Source of the DNA: an uncultured Prevotellaceae bacterium
GTDB lineage: Bacteria > Bacteroidota > Bacteroidia > Bacteroidales > Bacteroidaceae
DNA: 64,000 nt
Reading direction: 5' to 3'
Assembly (NCBI GenBank): GCA_947166305.1
Contig: CAMVDV010000005.1
Span: 1-64,000 of the forward strand
The translations under genes and the position numbers were made by a program. Below the pieces are notes generated by a model. It worked only from the letters and a program-made list of their open reading frames with translations. It ran no database searches and was not told the DNA's origin. This document shows, piece by piece, positions 8,051-16,407 of this stretch (its first letter is position 1; each line of letters starts with the position of its first letter).

Positions 8051-9361
8051 ATGAGAGTAAGAGCATTATTTGCTGCCCTGCTGCTGCTTGCGGCAGGAGT
8101 GCAGAGCGCAGAGGCTCAGGGCTTCCGCGTCTACAAGAGCGACGGCACGGTGGCGCAGTTCAGCCTCCGTTCGGACAGCATTGTCTTCTACGACGGCATC
8201 GGTTCGGACCAAGACTTCGGGCCGTTCACACCCGTCAACGAACCCATCGTAGGGCAATGGTACAGGTCGAAGTCGGAGTGGATCACCTTCAATGCCGACG
8301 GCACGACCTCCGGCTGGGACAATGCCTGGGGGCAGGGACTTAACGGCGACTTCGTCTATCGTTTCTTCCCCTATCAGGGCAACGTTGTCGTCTACGAGAG
8401 AGAGACCGACAAGCCGGTGTTCTACTTGCACCTGCTGGAGGTGAGGAGCGACCGCCTCGTGATGGCAAGTTCGGGGATGGAGGCGCAGAGCCTCGTTGTC
8501 TTGACCCGTACCGTGCCCCCGCAGTTGGTCACTTCGATCTACCTCAATAGCTATTCGTTCACGCTGGAGTCGAACCAGTCGAAACAGATTGTGGCCAACG
8601 TCTTTCCGTCTGATGCCGACAACCTCACACTGGCTTGGGAGAGCACCAACACGGCGGTGGCTGAGGTGGATGCCGACGGAATGGTCACCGCTAAGGCCGA
8701 GGGCAGCAGCAACATCATTTGCCGCGCCACCGACGGAAGCAACGTCTATGCCGAGTGCCTGGTGACGGTGCAGAATGTCGATGACTCGGGCTCGATAGAC
8801 GGACATCAGTACGTCGACCTCCAGTTGCCCAGCGGTACGCTCTGGGCCACGCTGAACATTGGAGCTACAGCCGCACAGGACGCGGGCAGCTACTTTGCTT
8901 GGGGCGAGACGCAACCCAAGGAGGAGTACACGAAAGCCACCTACAAGTTCTACGACAACGCAACGGGCACCTTCACGAAGTACAACTTCAGATACGGCTC
9001 TCCCGGCGAGGATCTGGAGCCAGCCGACGACGCCGCCACCGTCAACTGGGGAAGCAATTGGCAGATGCCCACCATGGAGCAGTTCGGTGAGCTGGTCGAC
9101 AGCCGCTACACCTCGCTGAGCTGGCTGACCATGAGCAACAAGAAGGTCCTCAGAGTGATGAGCAAGTCCAACGGCAACGCCATCTATCTCCCCCTGGCAG
9201 GCTTCTACAATCGCACGGCTTGCAGCTTCTTTGGCTCCGAAGGAGAATACTGGTCGCGCACGGCCGGCACAGACCTCTACATCAACCAGGAGGGAGCGGG
9301 CATTGCCCACGACACCTATTACTTCGGTATGCCCGTACGTCCCGTCCGCAAACAGCAGTAA
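8051..9361 (+). CDS. exported protein with Ig-like (Big2) and FSPD-like domains
   Basis: A 436-residue protein beginning with a signal peptide (MRVRALFAALLLLAAGVQSAEA, residues 1-22), so it should be periplasmic or on the surface. Residues about 23-160 form an unassigned beta-rich region. Residues about 165-242 resemble a bacterial Ig-like Big2 domain (AVAEVDADGMVTAKAEGSSN). Residues about 253-436 match the Fibrobacter succinogenes major paralogous domain pattern (YVDLQLPSGTLWATLNIGA … WGETQPK). No catalytic motif is visible, and a binding or structural role is likely but unproven. It is a single-gene unit with its own promoter; the following gene is separated by repeat sequence. Confidence 0.75.
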   Translation: MRVRALFAALLLLAAGVQSAEAQGFRVYKSDGTVAQFSLRSDSIVFYDGIGSDQDFGPFTPVNEPIVGQWYRSKSEWITFNADGTTSGWDNAWGQGLNGDFVYRFFPYQGNVVVYERETDKPVFYLHLLEVRSDRLVMASSGMEAQSLVVLTRTVPPQLVTSIYLNSYSFTLESNQSKQIVANVFPSDADNLTLAWESTNTAVAEVDADGMVTAKAEGSSNIICRATDGSNVYAECLVTVQNVDDSGSIDGHQYVDLQLPSGTLWATLNIGATAAQDAGSYFAWGETQPKEEYTKATYKFYDNATGTFTKYNFRYGSPGEDLEPADDAATVNWGSNWQMPTMEQFGELVDSRYTSLSWLTMSNKKVLRVMSKSNGNAIYLPLAGFYNRTACSFFGSEGEYWSRTAGTDLYINQEGAGIAHDTYYFGMPVRPVRKQQ

Positions 9362-9415
9362 GGACCGACAGAAACCATGCCGATGCCTCGCCTTCCATTG
9401 CAGGCAAACCGCCCC

Positions 9416-9437
9416 GAGGTGCGAACTTCGGGAAGAT
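9416..9437 (+). repeat. solo copy of the 22-bp GAGGTGCGGACTTC repeat
   Basis: GAGGTGCGAACTTCGGGAAG plus two bases lies between two genes. A degenerate GCCGCACGCGG-type word follows near 9498. Confidence 0.75.
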
Positions 9438-9532
9438 GAAAGGTGAAGGAAAACGCCGCCTGCGGAGTTGCCAAACCCGGCACAGGGCGTTGGAAAACTC
9501 CGCACGCGGCGATGATAAACGCCCGATGAGAA

Positions 9533-10024
9533 ATGACAGATTTTGCAGCAATTGACTTCGAGACGGCCAACAGGGAGCCCAGTTCCGTCTGTTCGGTGGG
9601 CATCGTCGTCGTCAGGGACGGCGAGGTGGCGGACTCGTTCTACTCCCTCATCCGGCCCGAGCCGAACTACTACAGCTACTGGTGCCAGCGTGTCCACGGA
9701 CTTGGCCGCGGGGATACCGACCAGGCCCCCATCTTTCCCGACGTATGGGCAGAGGCTGAGCTACTCATCGACGGGCTGCCGCTGGTGGCACACAACAGCC
9801 GTTTCGACGAAGGCTGCCTGCGTGCCGCCTTCCGTATGTATCGCATGGACTACCCCGACTATCCCTTCCTCGACACACTCCGTGCCGCCCGCCGACGATT
9901 CCCCTTGCTCCCCAACCACCAGCTGCAGACCGTGGCCGAGGCCTGCGGGTTCTGCCTCGAGAGGCACCATCACGCGCTGGCCGACGCCGAAGCCTGTGCA
10001 TGGATAGCACGCCAGATACTCTGA
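9533..10024 (+). CDS. DEDDh 3'-5' exonuclease (DnaQ/epsilon-like)
   Basis: A 163-residue protein with the Exo I motif DFET (D8, E10) near the N-terminus, a central HNSRFDEG segment (Exo II), and C-terminal HHHALADAEAC, which supplies the Exo III histidine and aspartate. This is a complete DEDDh active site that removes nucleotides from 3' ends with two metal ions. It lacks the extra domains of DNA polymerase III epsilon and RNase T. Its length fits the small stand-alone exonucleases common in Bacteroidetes. Role in repair or RNA trimming cannot be decided from sequence. The start ATG at 9533 places the first beta-strand at residue 3. Confidence 0.85.
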   Translation: MTDFAAIDFETANREPSSVCSVGIVVVRDGEVADSFYSLIRPEPNYYSYWCQRVHGLGRGDTDQAPIFPDVWAEAELLIDGLPLVAHNSRFDEGCLRAAFRMYRMDYPDYPFLDTLRAARRRFPLLPNHQLQTVAEACGFCLERHHHALADAEACAWIARQIL

Positions 10025-10061
10025 CCGAAGGCCGCGCGACGAAAAAAATCTGCCCAAAGGC

Positions 10062-10091
10062 TTGGACATAAAGGAAAAAATCGTAACTTTG
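10062..10091 (+). promoter_or_regulatory. Bacteroidetes-type promoter
   Basis: TTG at 10062-10064, a 19-bp spacer and TAACTTTG at 10084-10091, 43 bp upstream of the next start codon. Confidence 0.7.
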
Positions 10092-10134
10092 TAGGCGTGA
10101 TGATATATTATTAACCCCTTAAAGCAAAAAAACT

Positions 10135-10542
10135 ATGACCTACAAGATTATCGACATCGAGGGCATCGGCGAGGCTTATGCCCCCAAACTCATCAAGGCA
10201 GGCATCACCAAGGTGGACGACCTGCTCGCCAAGTGTGCCACTCCCAAGGGCCGTGCTGCCCTAGCCGAGGAGACCGGCATCAGCGAGAAACTCATCCTCA
10301 AGTGGGCCAACCATGCCGACCTCTTCCGCGTGAAAGGCGTAGGCCCACAGTTTGCCGAACTGCTGGAAGCTGCCGGAGTGGACACCGTGAAGGAGTTCCG
10401 CCACCGCGTGGCAGAGAATCTGGTGAAGAAGATGCAGGAGACCAACGAGGCAAAGAAGCTCGTGCGCCGCGTCCCGACAGTGGCACAGGTGCAGAAGATG
10501 ATTGCCCAGGCCGCTGAGCTCGAGCCAGTCATGAAGTACTGA
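10135..10542 (+). CDS. DUF4332-type helix-hairpin-helix protein
   Basis: A 135-residue cytoplasmic protein with two helix-hairpin-helix-like segments: IEGIGEAYAPKLIKAGI (residues about 9-25) and VKGVGPQFAELLEAAGV (about 64-80). This arrangement matches DUF4332 proteins, which probably bind DNA or another partner non-specifically. No catalytic residues are apparent. It stands alone, has a strong promoter, and is followed within 2 bp by a 44-bp tandem array. Confidence 0.75.
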   Translation: MTYKIIDIEGIGEAYAPKLIKAGITKVDDLLAKCATPKGRAALAEETGISEKLILKWANHADLFRVKGVGPQFAELLEAAGVDTVKEFRHRVAENLVKKMQETNEAKKLVRRVPTVAQVQKMIAQAAELEPVMKY

Positions 10543-10543
10543 C

Positions 10544-10701
10544 CCGCCCCCGGCGAAAGCCTTTAGAAACGAAGTCCGACAGAACGTCCGCCCCCGGCGA
10601 AAGCCTTTAGAAACGAAGTCCGACAGAACGTCCGCCCCCGGCGAAGGGCTTTAGGAACGAAGTCCGACAGAACGTTTGTCCTCGGCGAAAGGTTTTTAGA
10701 A
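10544..10701. repeat. 44-bp tandem repeat, about 3.6 units
   Basis: CGGCGAAAGC/CGGCGAAGGG recurs at 10551, 10595, 10639 and 10683 with exact 44-bp steps. Each unit contains CTTTAGAAACGAAGTCCGAC. The array begins two bases after the stop codon of the upstream gene. Confidence 0.9.
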
Positions 10702-10702
10702 A

Positions 10703-11067
10703 CGAATTGGAATAATGAGAATAATAATCCGCGAGTTATTATTTCCATTATTCCAATTCGTGTTTATAATCAGTCCGTGTCGATTTGTTGGTTTGACCGT
10801 GCAGATATTGCGGTATGTCCGTGCGGATCTGTTGGTTTGACCGTGCAGATATTGCGGTATGTTCGTGCGGATTTGCAATCCGCACGTTTTGTATATAGGG
10901 ATTTGCAATCCCGCAACTCAGTTTTTATCGCATTGCAAATGCTTATATTCCAAACTGTCGGATTGCAAATCCGACAGAACGTTTGCCCTCGGCGCAGGGT
11001 TTTAGATACGAATTGGAATAATGAGAATAAAACCAACGAATGGGATTATTTTCATTATTCCAATTCG
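10703..11067. repeat. duplicated inverted repeat enclosing a 44-bp repeat
   Basis: CGAATTGGAATAATG and its complement CATTATTCCAATTCG form a stem at 10703-10717/10746-10760 and again at 11009-11023/11053-11067. Both copies are followed by TGTTTATAATC. Between them a 44-bp unit (GTTGGTTTGACCGTGCAG at 10787 and 10831) and the words GGATTTGCAATCC are repeated. There is no gene. Confidence 0.85.
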
Positions 11068-11090
11068 TGTTTATAATCTGTTCGTGCGGA

Positions 11091-11112
11091 CCCCCTAAAT
11101 CCCTTTAGGGGG
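11091..11112. terminator. hairpin, possible terminator of the reverse-strand operon
   Basis: Stem CCCCCTAAA (11091-11099) pairs with TTTAGGGGG (11104-11112). It lies about 100 bp beyond the dipeptidase stop codon on the reverse strand. No strong U-tract follows, so function is uncertain. Confidence 0.35.
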
Positions 11113-11212
11113 AATTTTCATTTCCGCGTGCGGCGATATGGTTTTCCGGCAGCGGCATTTCTCTTCCCCCCACGGGGAAGGTTGGGAGAGGGCTTGCGGC
11201 GATGTGGGTTTC

Positions 11213-12790
11213 TCAGAAGCCGGTCCAGAACTGACGCCAGTAGCGTGCGGAGAGTTCGTCCCAGCGGCCAACGGTGGCGTGGAAGAAATCGGACGTGTAG
11301 CCGTTGAGGAAGTCGGTGCGTCGGCTTTCGTCGGTGTTCCACCAGGTTTGCTCCACGAAGGCTTGTTCGCGCTCGCCTTTGTCAAGAAAATATTGTTGTG
11401 CTGCCTGTAGGGATGCGCGCGTTTGTCCCCATTTCACCGAGGAAATTCTGTTTGTCTCGCGGAAATGCCAGAGCGCTGTGTCGTCTCTTTTCCGGTGTTG
11501 TCCGCACACGCCGAGCATCGTTGGCAGCTCCGTCGTGCCGCAGAAGATGGGGAATCGTGGCGACTGGCCCGGGTTGTCGAGTGCCATCCAGCAGACACCG
11601 CCTATGTCGTCGGGCATCCACGAACGGAGTTGGATGACGGTGCTATAGGCGCACCACGAGACGCTCACCGTGCGTATGTTCGCCATCGTGCTGTCCTGCA
11701 GCAGTCCGGCATAGCGCCGTATCTCGTCGGGGCGCATCCAGGGGTTGCTCACCGACGGCTTTCCGCCTTTCAGCTTGACCTTTCCGTCGCCTCGGGCAAG
11801 GGAGTCGATGCGGCACGACAGGCTCTGGCGTGTGCCCTCGTAGTAGGAGCCGAGCAGATGGGAAACGGTCTGGACCGAAAGCCTCTCTTTTGGTCGCACG
11901 GAGAGCGGTAATTCGCCCATTTCATCGCTAAAATTTGCATCGGGAGCGAGCTGCTGCATGATGTATAATTCTCGCACGCTGTAGTTCTTTGGCTCGTTCA
12001 TGTAGTTGCCTCCGGAGTAGGCTTTCCAGAAGGAGAACTCGCTCTGTCCGTCCCAGAGGCCCAGCTCGCGTGCCACGGAGAAGACGTTGCCCGAGGCCAT
12101 GAAGTGGTCCGTGTCCTGGAGGTCGAGGCGGCCAATGCGGGAGATGTTTGCGCTGACGGCCACTTCGTCGTCCGGTATGCGCTGAGCGGCCCAGACTCCT
12201 CCCTTTCGCTTCGGGCCTTCGCCGAAGATTTCAAAAATCCAGACCTCGTTTTGGTCGGCGATGGTGAGGCACTCGCCGCTGTCTCCGTAGCCGTACTGCC
12301 GCACGAGGTCGCCGATGAGGCGTATGGCTTGCCTTGCCGACGAGCAGCGTTGCAGGGCGATGCGTTGGAGTTCCTCTATCATGAAGAGTCCGTCGCGGTT
12401 GCGCAGGGTGTCGCGTCCGCTGATGGTCGTCTCGCCCATCGCCAGCTGCCGCTCGTTCATGCAGGGGTAAGCCGTGTTGAGGAACCGGTAGGTATGCCTG
12501 GCCTGCGGGATGGTGCCGCGTTGCTTGACGCCCGTCATGTCCTTGGCGTGTTCGGTGTGCATCAGTCCCTCATAGACGCTCATCACGGTGTCTCGGGGAT
12601 AGTCGTGTGCCGGCTCGATGCTCATCCAGGTGCGATACCAGGAGTCGCACGTGTGGCTCGTCATGACGGAGCCGTCGGTGGAGGCCAGCTTGCCCACCAT
12701 GATGCTGGTGCAGGCGTCGCGTTCGGTCTGGGCCGATGCGCCCTGGCCTGCCAGGCAGAGCGCGATGATGCAGAGTGCTGTCTTTGTCAT
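11213..12790 (-). CDS. C69-family dipeptidase, exported
   Basis: A 525-residue protein with an N-terminal signal peptide (residues 1-20) followed by ACTSIMVGK, where Cys27 is the expected N-terminal nucleophile exposed after processing, as in C69 dipeptidases (PepD, Ntn-hydrolase fold). The conserved segments TSHTCDSWYRTW and TIADQNEVWIFEIFGEGP support the family. It should cleave dipeptides in the periplasm or outside the cell. It lies 34 bp downstream of the acid phosphatase gene on the same strand, so the two are probably co-transcribed. Length is typical of Bacteroidetes members. Confidence 0.85.
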   Translation of the reverse strand: MTKTALCIIALCLAGQGASAQTERDACTSIMVGKLASTDGSVMTSHTCDSWYRTWMSIEPAHDYPRDTVMSVYEGLMHTEHAKDMTGVKQRGTIPQARHTYRFLNTAYPCMNERQLAMGETTISGRDTLRNRDGLFMIEELQRIALQRCSSARQAIRLIGDLVRQYGYGDSGECLTIADQNEVWIFEIFGEGPKRKGGVWAAQRIPDDEVAVSANISRIGRLDLQDTDHFMASGNVFSVARELGLWDGQSEFSFWKAYSGGNYMNEPKNYSVRELYIMQQLAPDANFSDEMGELPLSVRPKERLSVQTVSHLLGSYYEGTRQSLSCRIDSLARGDGKVKLKGGKPSVSNPWMRPDEIRRYAGLLQDSTMANIRTVSVSWCAYSTVIQLRSWMPDDIGGVCWMALDNPGQSPRFPIFCGTTELPTMLGVCGQHRKRDDTALWHFRETNRISSVKWGQTRASLQAAQQYFLDKGEREQAFVEQTWWNTDESRRTDFLNGYTSDFFHATVGRWDELSARYWRQFWTGF

Positions 12791-12824
12791 TGTGGAGTGC
12801 GGAGTGCCCTTGGCGGGGGCTGGG

Positions 12825-13544
12825 TTATTTGTTTTTCTTCTGGAGGCGTCGGAATTCGTCGCGCGCCTTGTCGAGTTGCTTCAGGAAGTCCTTGCTGTTC
12901 ATGAGCGCAGGCAGCACGAGTGCGCCCACCATCTGCCCGGCCTTCACGTCGCTGAAGTGGTGGAATCCCACAATCCAGCGGCTCTCTCCGAAGTCAAGGC
13001 CACGCTTGTATAGCTCGTTCTGCCTGTCGGGATTGATGCAGGCCAGCACCATTGCCACGGCGACGCCCGTCGCGCTGTGCCCAGAGACGTAGCTTCCGTT
13101 GTGACGCAAGTGCTCTTCGGCCTCAGGCACAGGCGTCGGCTCGTTGTAGAGCGCATAGGGACGGGTGCGGCGGTAAAGGTTCTTGGTGCAACGGGTCGCG
13201 TAGCTGCCGGCATCCTCCTTCATCGTGGCGATGAGGGTGTAGATTTCCGGCGTGGACTCCTTGGAGAGTGGCATCCCGAAGGCTTCGGAGAAGACCTCAA
13301 GGATGTTTTCCGTGGACGTATTGGCGTCCTTCACTGCCTGCCGTCCACGGGGGGTGTCGCGCAAAGTCTTGCCGTACTGGTACATGTGGAAGTCCTGTTC
13401 GTAGAGCAACGACCCGAATGCCGGGGGCGGACCGATGAAGGTTGTGTCGAGCGGAGCCTGCTCTTTGGTCAGATAGTGCTTGGACTGGCCGAAGCCGACG
13501 GCGGCCGTTATCAGCAAAGCCGCCAGGATGATTTGTCTCTTCAT
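12825..13544 (-). CDS. class A non-specific acid phosphatase (PAP2 family), exported
   Basis: A 239-residue protein with a signal peptide (MKRQIILAALLITAAVGFG). The PAP2 active-site motifs are present in order: KNLYRRTRP (KxxxxxxRP), GSYVSGHS (a PSGH-like motif with V in place of P), and SRWIVGFHHFSD (SRxxxxxHxxxD). It should hydrolyse organic phosphomonoesters in the periplasm with a phosphohistidine intermediate. The spacing and length match PhoN-like class A phosphatases. It sits between the GH97 and dipeptidase genes on the same strand, suggesting a nutrient-scavenging transcription unit. Confidence 0.88.
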   Translation of the reverse strand: MKRQIILAALLITAAVGFGQSKHYLTKEQAPLDTTFIGPPPAFGSLLYEQDFHMYQYGKTLRDTPRGRQAVKDANTSTENILEVFSEAFGMPLSKESTPEIYTLIATMKEDAGSYATRCTKNLYRRTRPYALYNEPTPVPEAEEHLRHNGSYVSGHSATGVAVAMVLACINPDRQNELYKRGLDFGESRWIVGFHHFSDVKAGQMVGALVLPALMNSKDFLKQLDKARDEFRRLQKKNK

Positions 13545-13615
13545 GTTGGTTGTCAGTTTTAAGTGTAGAGGTTATTTGAAATCGGAGTGCGTATTATATG
13601 TATATAATGTATAGG

Positions 13616-16129
13616 CTATTTGCAGACGACCTTCTTCCCGTCCCTGATGATGATGCGCGGTTCGTTCCGGCTTCCCTTGTCGATGGCCGAGAGGGGCAGG
13701 CGCCGTCCCTGGAGATCGAAGCAGGCTGTGGCGTCGGGGCCGGGGCTTTGTGCCTGAGGGACGTGGCCTATGGCCGTCACCTCTTCGTCGGAGAGGACGG
13801 GATGGAGCGTGATTCGGTCGAAATTGGGCGCCCATTGGTCGTCGAAGGACTGAATGGTAATGGTGTTTCTGTTGCCCTCGACGAGCTTGACGGGCAACAT
13901 TTTCCACCCCATGCCATCGGGGTCCCAGGACTTGGTGCAGTCGCCGTTGCTCTCAAAGACGATGGTGTCGCCCACTTGCTCCCCGTTGACCAGGAGCTTG
14001 GCGGGTCGGGTGTCCTGTGCAATGTAGTAGATGGTGAGGATGTAGTCACCGCTGTGTGAGGCCTTGACGCGGTTGAATTGCAGTTTTCCGCCGTTGCCTA
14101 AGTATCCGACATACCCGCCTGCCGAGGCATGAAGGGAGGAATATGTCTGCCTGCGGGTGCTTCCTGTGATGGTGTTGGCCGTTGCCTCTGCCTCGTAAGT
14201 GGTGCGCTCGAGTGGAACATCGAGGTTGGCATCGGGCGACAGCTGCACGAGGAATCCGCCTTCGCTCAGTTCCTTCAGGCTCAGAGTCTTTCCCTTCGAG
14301 AGTTGTTTTTTCTCGAACTTCAGGTCGCTGCGGCACGTCCCGTCGCGGTAGATGTAGGCGGTGTAGGTGGTTCCCTCCTCGAGGAAGTCGAGCTTGAGGC
14401 GTGCCGTGCGTTCGTTCACGCTGATGCCTGAGAGCCACCAGTCCGTGCCCTTGCGGCGTGCCACCGTGGCGTATTTCTGCGGATCGCCTTCGATGAGCAG
14501 ACTTTCGTCCCAGCTTACGGGCAAACGCTTCATGATGTCGCGTCCAAGGAAGTACCGTAGGTTGTGTGGGCTCTCGGCGATGTGTACGATGCCGCTCTCG
14601 AAGAGAGTGAGAAGGGCCATGTGATGTCCCATGCTACGCTGTGTGAGTATGCTGCCGCGCCACGTTGCGAAGTCGCCAGGCGTGTAGTCCATTGCTCCTA
14701 CCACATTGCGTGTGAAGAGCACGGCCAAGTGCTCGAGGGTTGTATTGTTGCGGGAGTGCCAGAAGTTTTGTTCGCCTCCGTAGATGCCTTCCTGCGTCAT
14801 GATGTGCGGATAGGTACGCCTGAGTCCCGAGGGGCGCGTGCATCCGTGCAGGTTGACGAGCATCTTGTGCTTGGCAGCCGCCTTGTAGAGGTTCTCCATG
14901 TGTGTCATTGTCTCGCGCGAATCGTCTTCCCAGAAGTCTATTTTGATGCCTTTGATGCCCCATTGGCTCCATTTCTTCAGGGTGGAATTCATGTTTTCGT
15001 TGGTGAGGTCACTGCTGTGTGCGTGGCGCCAGAGCAGGCAGTCCACGCCTTTCTGGTTGGCTTCGTCGACGAACGAGGGGAACCACGATTCGTCCCATCC
15101 AGCGTCGATGAGGTGGTAGGGCCAACCCATCTCGGCTGCAAGCTGGCAGTGTAGCCATTCGCCCTGTCGGAGCCCGCCCAGAGCCTCGCGGATTTCGTCC
15201 TTGTTGCCATCGGAGCCTCCCCAGTACCAGGAGGCCACGCCGGGCTTAATCCAGCTGAGGTCGGTCTGATCGGTCGGTGGGCAGAGGTTCTCGGTGAGTG
15301 TGGTTTCGAAGATGTCCTTGATGTCGCCGCACACCACCATTCGCCATGGCGAGAGGAAGGGCAGTGGGCATGAGATGCGGTGCGCTTTGTCCTCGGCGTA
15401 GTCCTTGGTGGCGCCTGTCCAGCTGTAGGAGAATTCTCCCTCTTGCTCCTCGGCCTTGTTGAGGGAGGTGCAGAAGATGCCTCGGCAGTCGGCCTCGGAG
15501 ATGAGCAGGAAGTCTGTGCCGTTGGAGACGAGGGTGGGGGAGTTGAGCCTTGCGTCGCCAGCCTCGCGGAGCGACGTCCAGTCGGTGTAGTTCGTGTAGA
15601 GCCCTTCGTAGGGGTAGTTGGGGTCGTTGCCTTTGTTGCCAAGGAAGGGGCATGCCAGTGTGCTCCGTATGCCTGCCACGCGGATGCGGCTTGCCTCTTC
15701 GGTGAGCAGGGCGGTGGTGTGTCCCTTCCGGGGAATGGCGTAGCGGAAGGCAAAGCCGTCGTCGTAGATGCGGAATCGCACTTCAAACTGCCAGGTGCCC
15801 TTCTTCGTGAGCAGCGAGAGGGCGTGGCAATGGTCGCGCAGCTGGCTGCGTTTGCCCACGGGCAGCGTGTAGCTGTCGTCCACGGTGTCGTTCCTTGCCT
15901 CCGTCAGTTCCAGCCCTTCGGTGAGGTCGGCGTTGCCGAGCTTCAGTCCGAGCGGTGACTCATCGACCACGAGGCGTTCGTCGCGGCTGACGGAGTAGGA
16001 GAGTTTGCCCTCCAGGGAAAGGGTGACGGTGGCCTTGAGGCGGCCGTTGGGCGAACAGACGGTGAAGTCCTCGGCCTGCAGGCAAAGCGGGAAAAGGACA
16101 AAAAGCAGGAGAAGAGACTTGGTTTGCAT
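13616..16129 (-). CDS. glycoside hydrolase family 97 with C-terminal CBM-like domain and sorting-like tail
   Basis: An 837-residue exported enzyme when started at the ATG ending at 16129, which gives the signal peptide MQTKSLLLLFVLFPLCLQA; the 17-codon upstream extension is not signal-like. GH97 hallmarks are the N-terminal beta-sandwich (VCSPNGRLKATVTLS), PGVASWYWG, YHLIDAGWDESW, GIKGIKIDFWEDDS and MTQEGIYGGEQNFW. The aspartate in KIDFW suggests the retaining (alpha-galactosidase-like) branch rather than the inverting SusB type; this is inference. Residues about 660-790 resemble a CBM6/CBM35-type carbohydrate-binding module (YEAEA … GGYVGYLGNGG). The last 45 residues (CFDLQGRRLP … IIIRDGKKVV) look like a C-terminal sorting domain. 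Likely first gene of the unit with the phosphatase and dipeptidase. Confidence 0.9.
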   Translation of the reverse strand: MQTKSLLLLFVLFPLCLQAEDFTVCSPNGRLKATVTLSLEGKLSYSVSRDERLVVDESPLGLKLGNADLTEGLELTEARNDTVDDSYTLPVGKRSQLRDHCHALSLLTKKGTWQFEVRFRIYDDGFAFRYAIPRKGHTTALLTEEASRIRVAGIRSTLACPFLGNKGNDPNYPYEGLYTNYTDWTSLREAGDARLNSPTLVSNGTDFLLISEADCRGIFCTSLNKAEEQEGEFSYSWTGATKDYAEDKAHRISCPLPFLSPWRMVVCGDIKDIFETTLTENLCPPTDQTDLSWIKPGVASWYWGGSDGNKDEIREALGGLRQGEWLHCQLAAEMGWPYHLIDAGWDESWFPSFVDEANQKGVDCLLWRHAHSSDLTNENMNSTLKKWSQWGIKGIKIDFWEDDSRETMTHMENLYKAAAKHKMLVNLHGCTRPSGLRRTYPHIMTQEGIYGGEQNFWHSRNNTTLEHLAVLFTRNVVGAMDYTPGDFATWRGSILTQRSMGHHMALLTLFESGIVHIAESPHNLRYFLGRDIMKRLPVSWDESLLIEGDPQKYATVARRKGTDWWLSGISVNERTARLKLDFLEEGTTYTAYIYRDGTCRSDLKFEKKQLSKGKTLSLKELSEGGFLVQLSPDANLDVPLERTTYEAEATANTITGSTRRQTYSSLHASAGGYVGYLGNGGKLQFNRVKASHSGDYILTIYYIAQDTRPAKLLVNGEQVGDTIVFESNGDCTKSWDPDGMGWKMLPVKLVEGNRNTITIQSFDDQWAPNFDRITLHPVLSDEEVTAIGHVPQAQSPGPDATACFDLQGRRLPLSAIDKGSRNEPRIIIRDGKKVVCK

Positions 16130-16153
16130 GGTTCTTTGGGAGTTAGTTTGCCG

Positions 16154-16161
16154 CAAAGTTA
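16154..16161 (-). promoter_or_regulatory. putative -7 element for the GH97 gene
   Basis: CAAAGTTA on the plus strand reads TAACTTTG on the reverse strand, 25 bp upstream of the GH97 start. The -33 element is weak. Confidence 0.5.
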
Positions 16162-16202
16162 CGAAATAAATCGTGAACATCGTAAAAAAGAGGCAGAAAC
16201 TT

Positions 16203-16233
16203 TTTGTCCCACGAAGAAAAACGACTACCTTTG
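16203..16233 (+). promoter_or_regulatory. Bacteroidetes-type promoter
   Basis: TTTG (16203-16206), a 19-bp spacer and TACCTTTG (16226-16233) match the consensus. It is divergent from the GH97 promoter and drives the GH43-like gene through a leader containing a 22-bp array. Confidence 0.7.
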
Positions 16234-16319
16234 CAGCAGCAAGTCAGGAGCCGAAGCCTCCGCGCTCCGCGCCGCCATGCCACGCCCTGCGTCCGCAAGC
16301 GACGGCCCCCGGTCTGGCA

Positions 16320-16407
16320 AACCCTCAACCCTTACGGGCAGAACCCTCAGCCCTTACAGGCACAACGCCATGCCCTTACCTGAAAAACCCTCAAGCATTA
16401 TATAATA
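16320..16407. repeat. 22-bp minisatellite, 4 units, ending at a start codon
   Basis: Units begin AACCCTCA/AACGCCAT at 16320, 16342, 16364 and 16386 and contain CCCTTAC. The fourth unit ends exactly one base before the ATG at 16408, after switching to ATTATATAATA. It forms the 5' leader of the GH43-like gene. Confidence 0.9.

Noticed and set aside
8066..9697. 543-codon open frame on the reverse strand across the Ig-like/FSPD gene and into the exonuclease gene
   Set aside because: It is the reverse-strand shadow of GC-rich genes. Its translation is rich in Arg, Val and His without domains, whereas the forward frames have a signal peptide and recognisable motifs.
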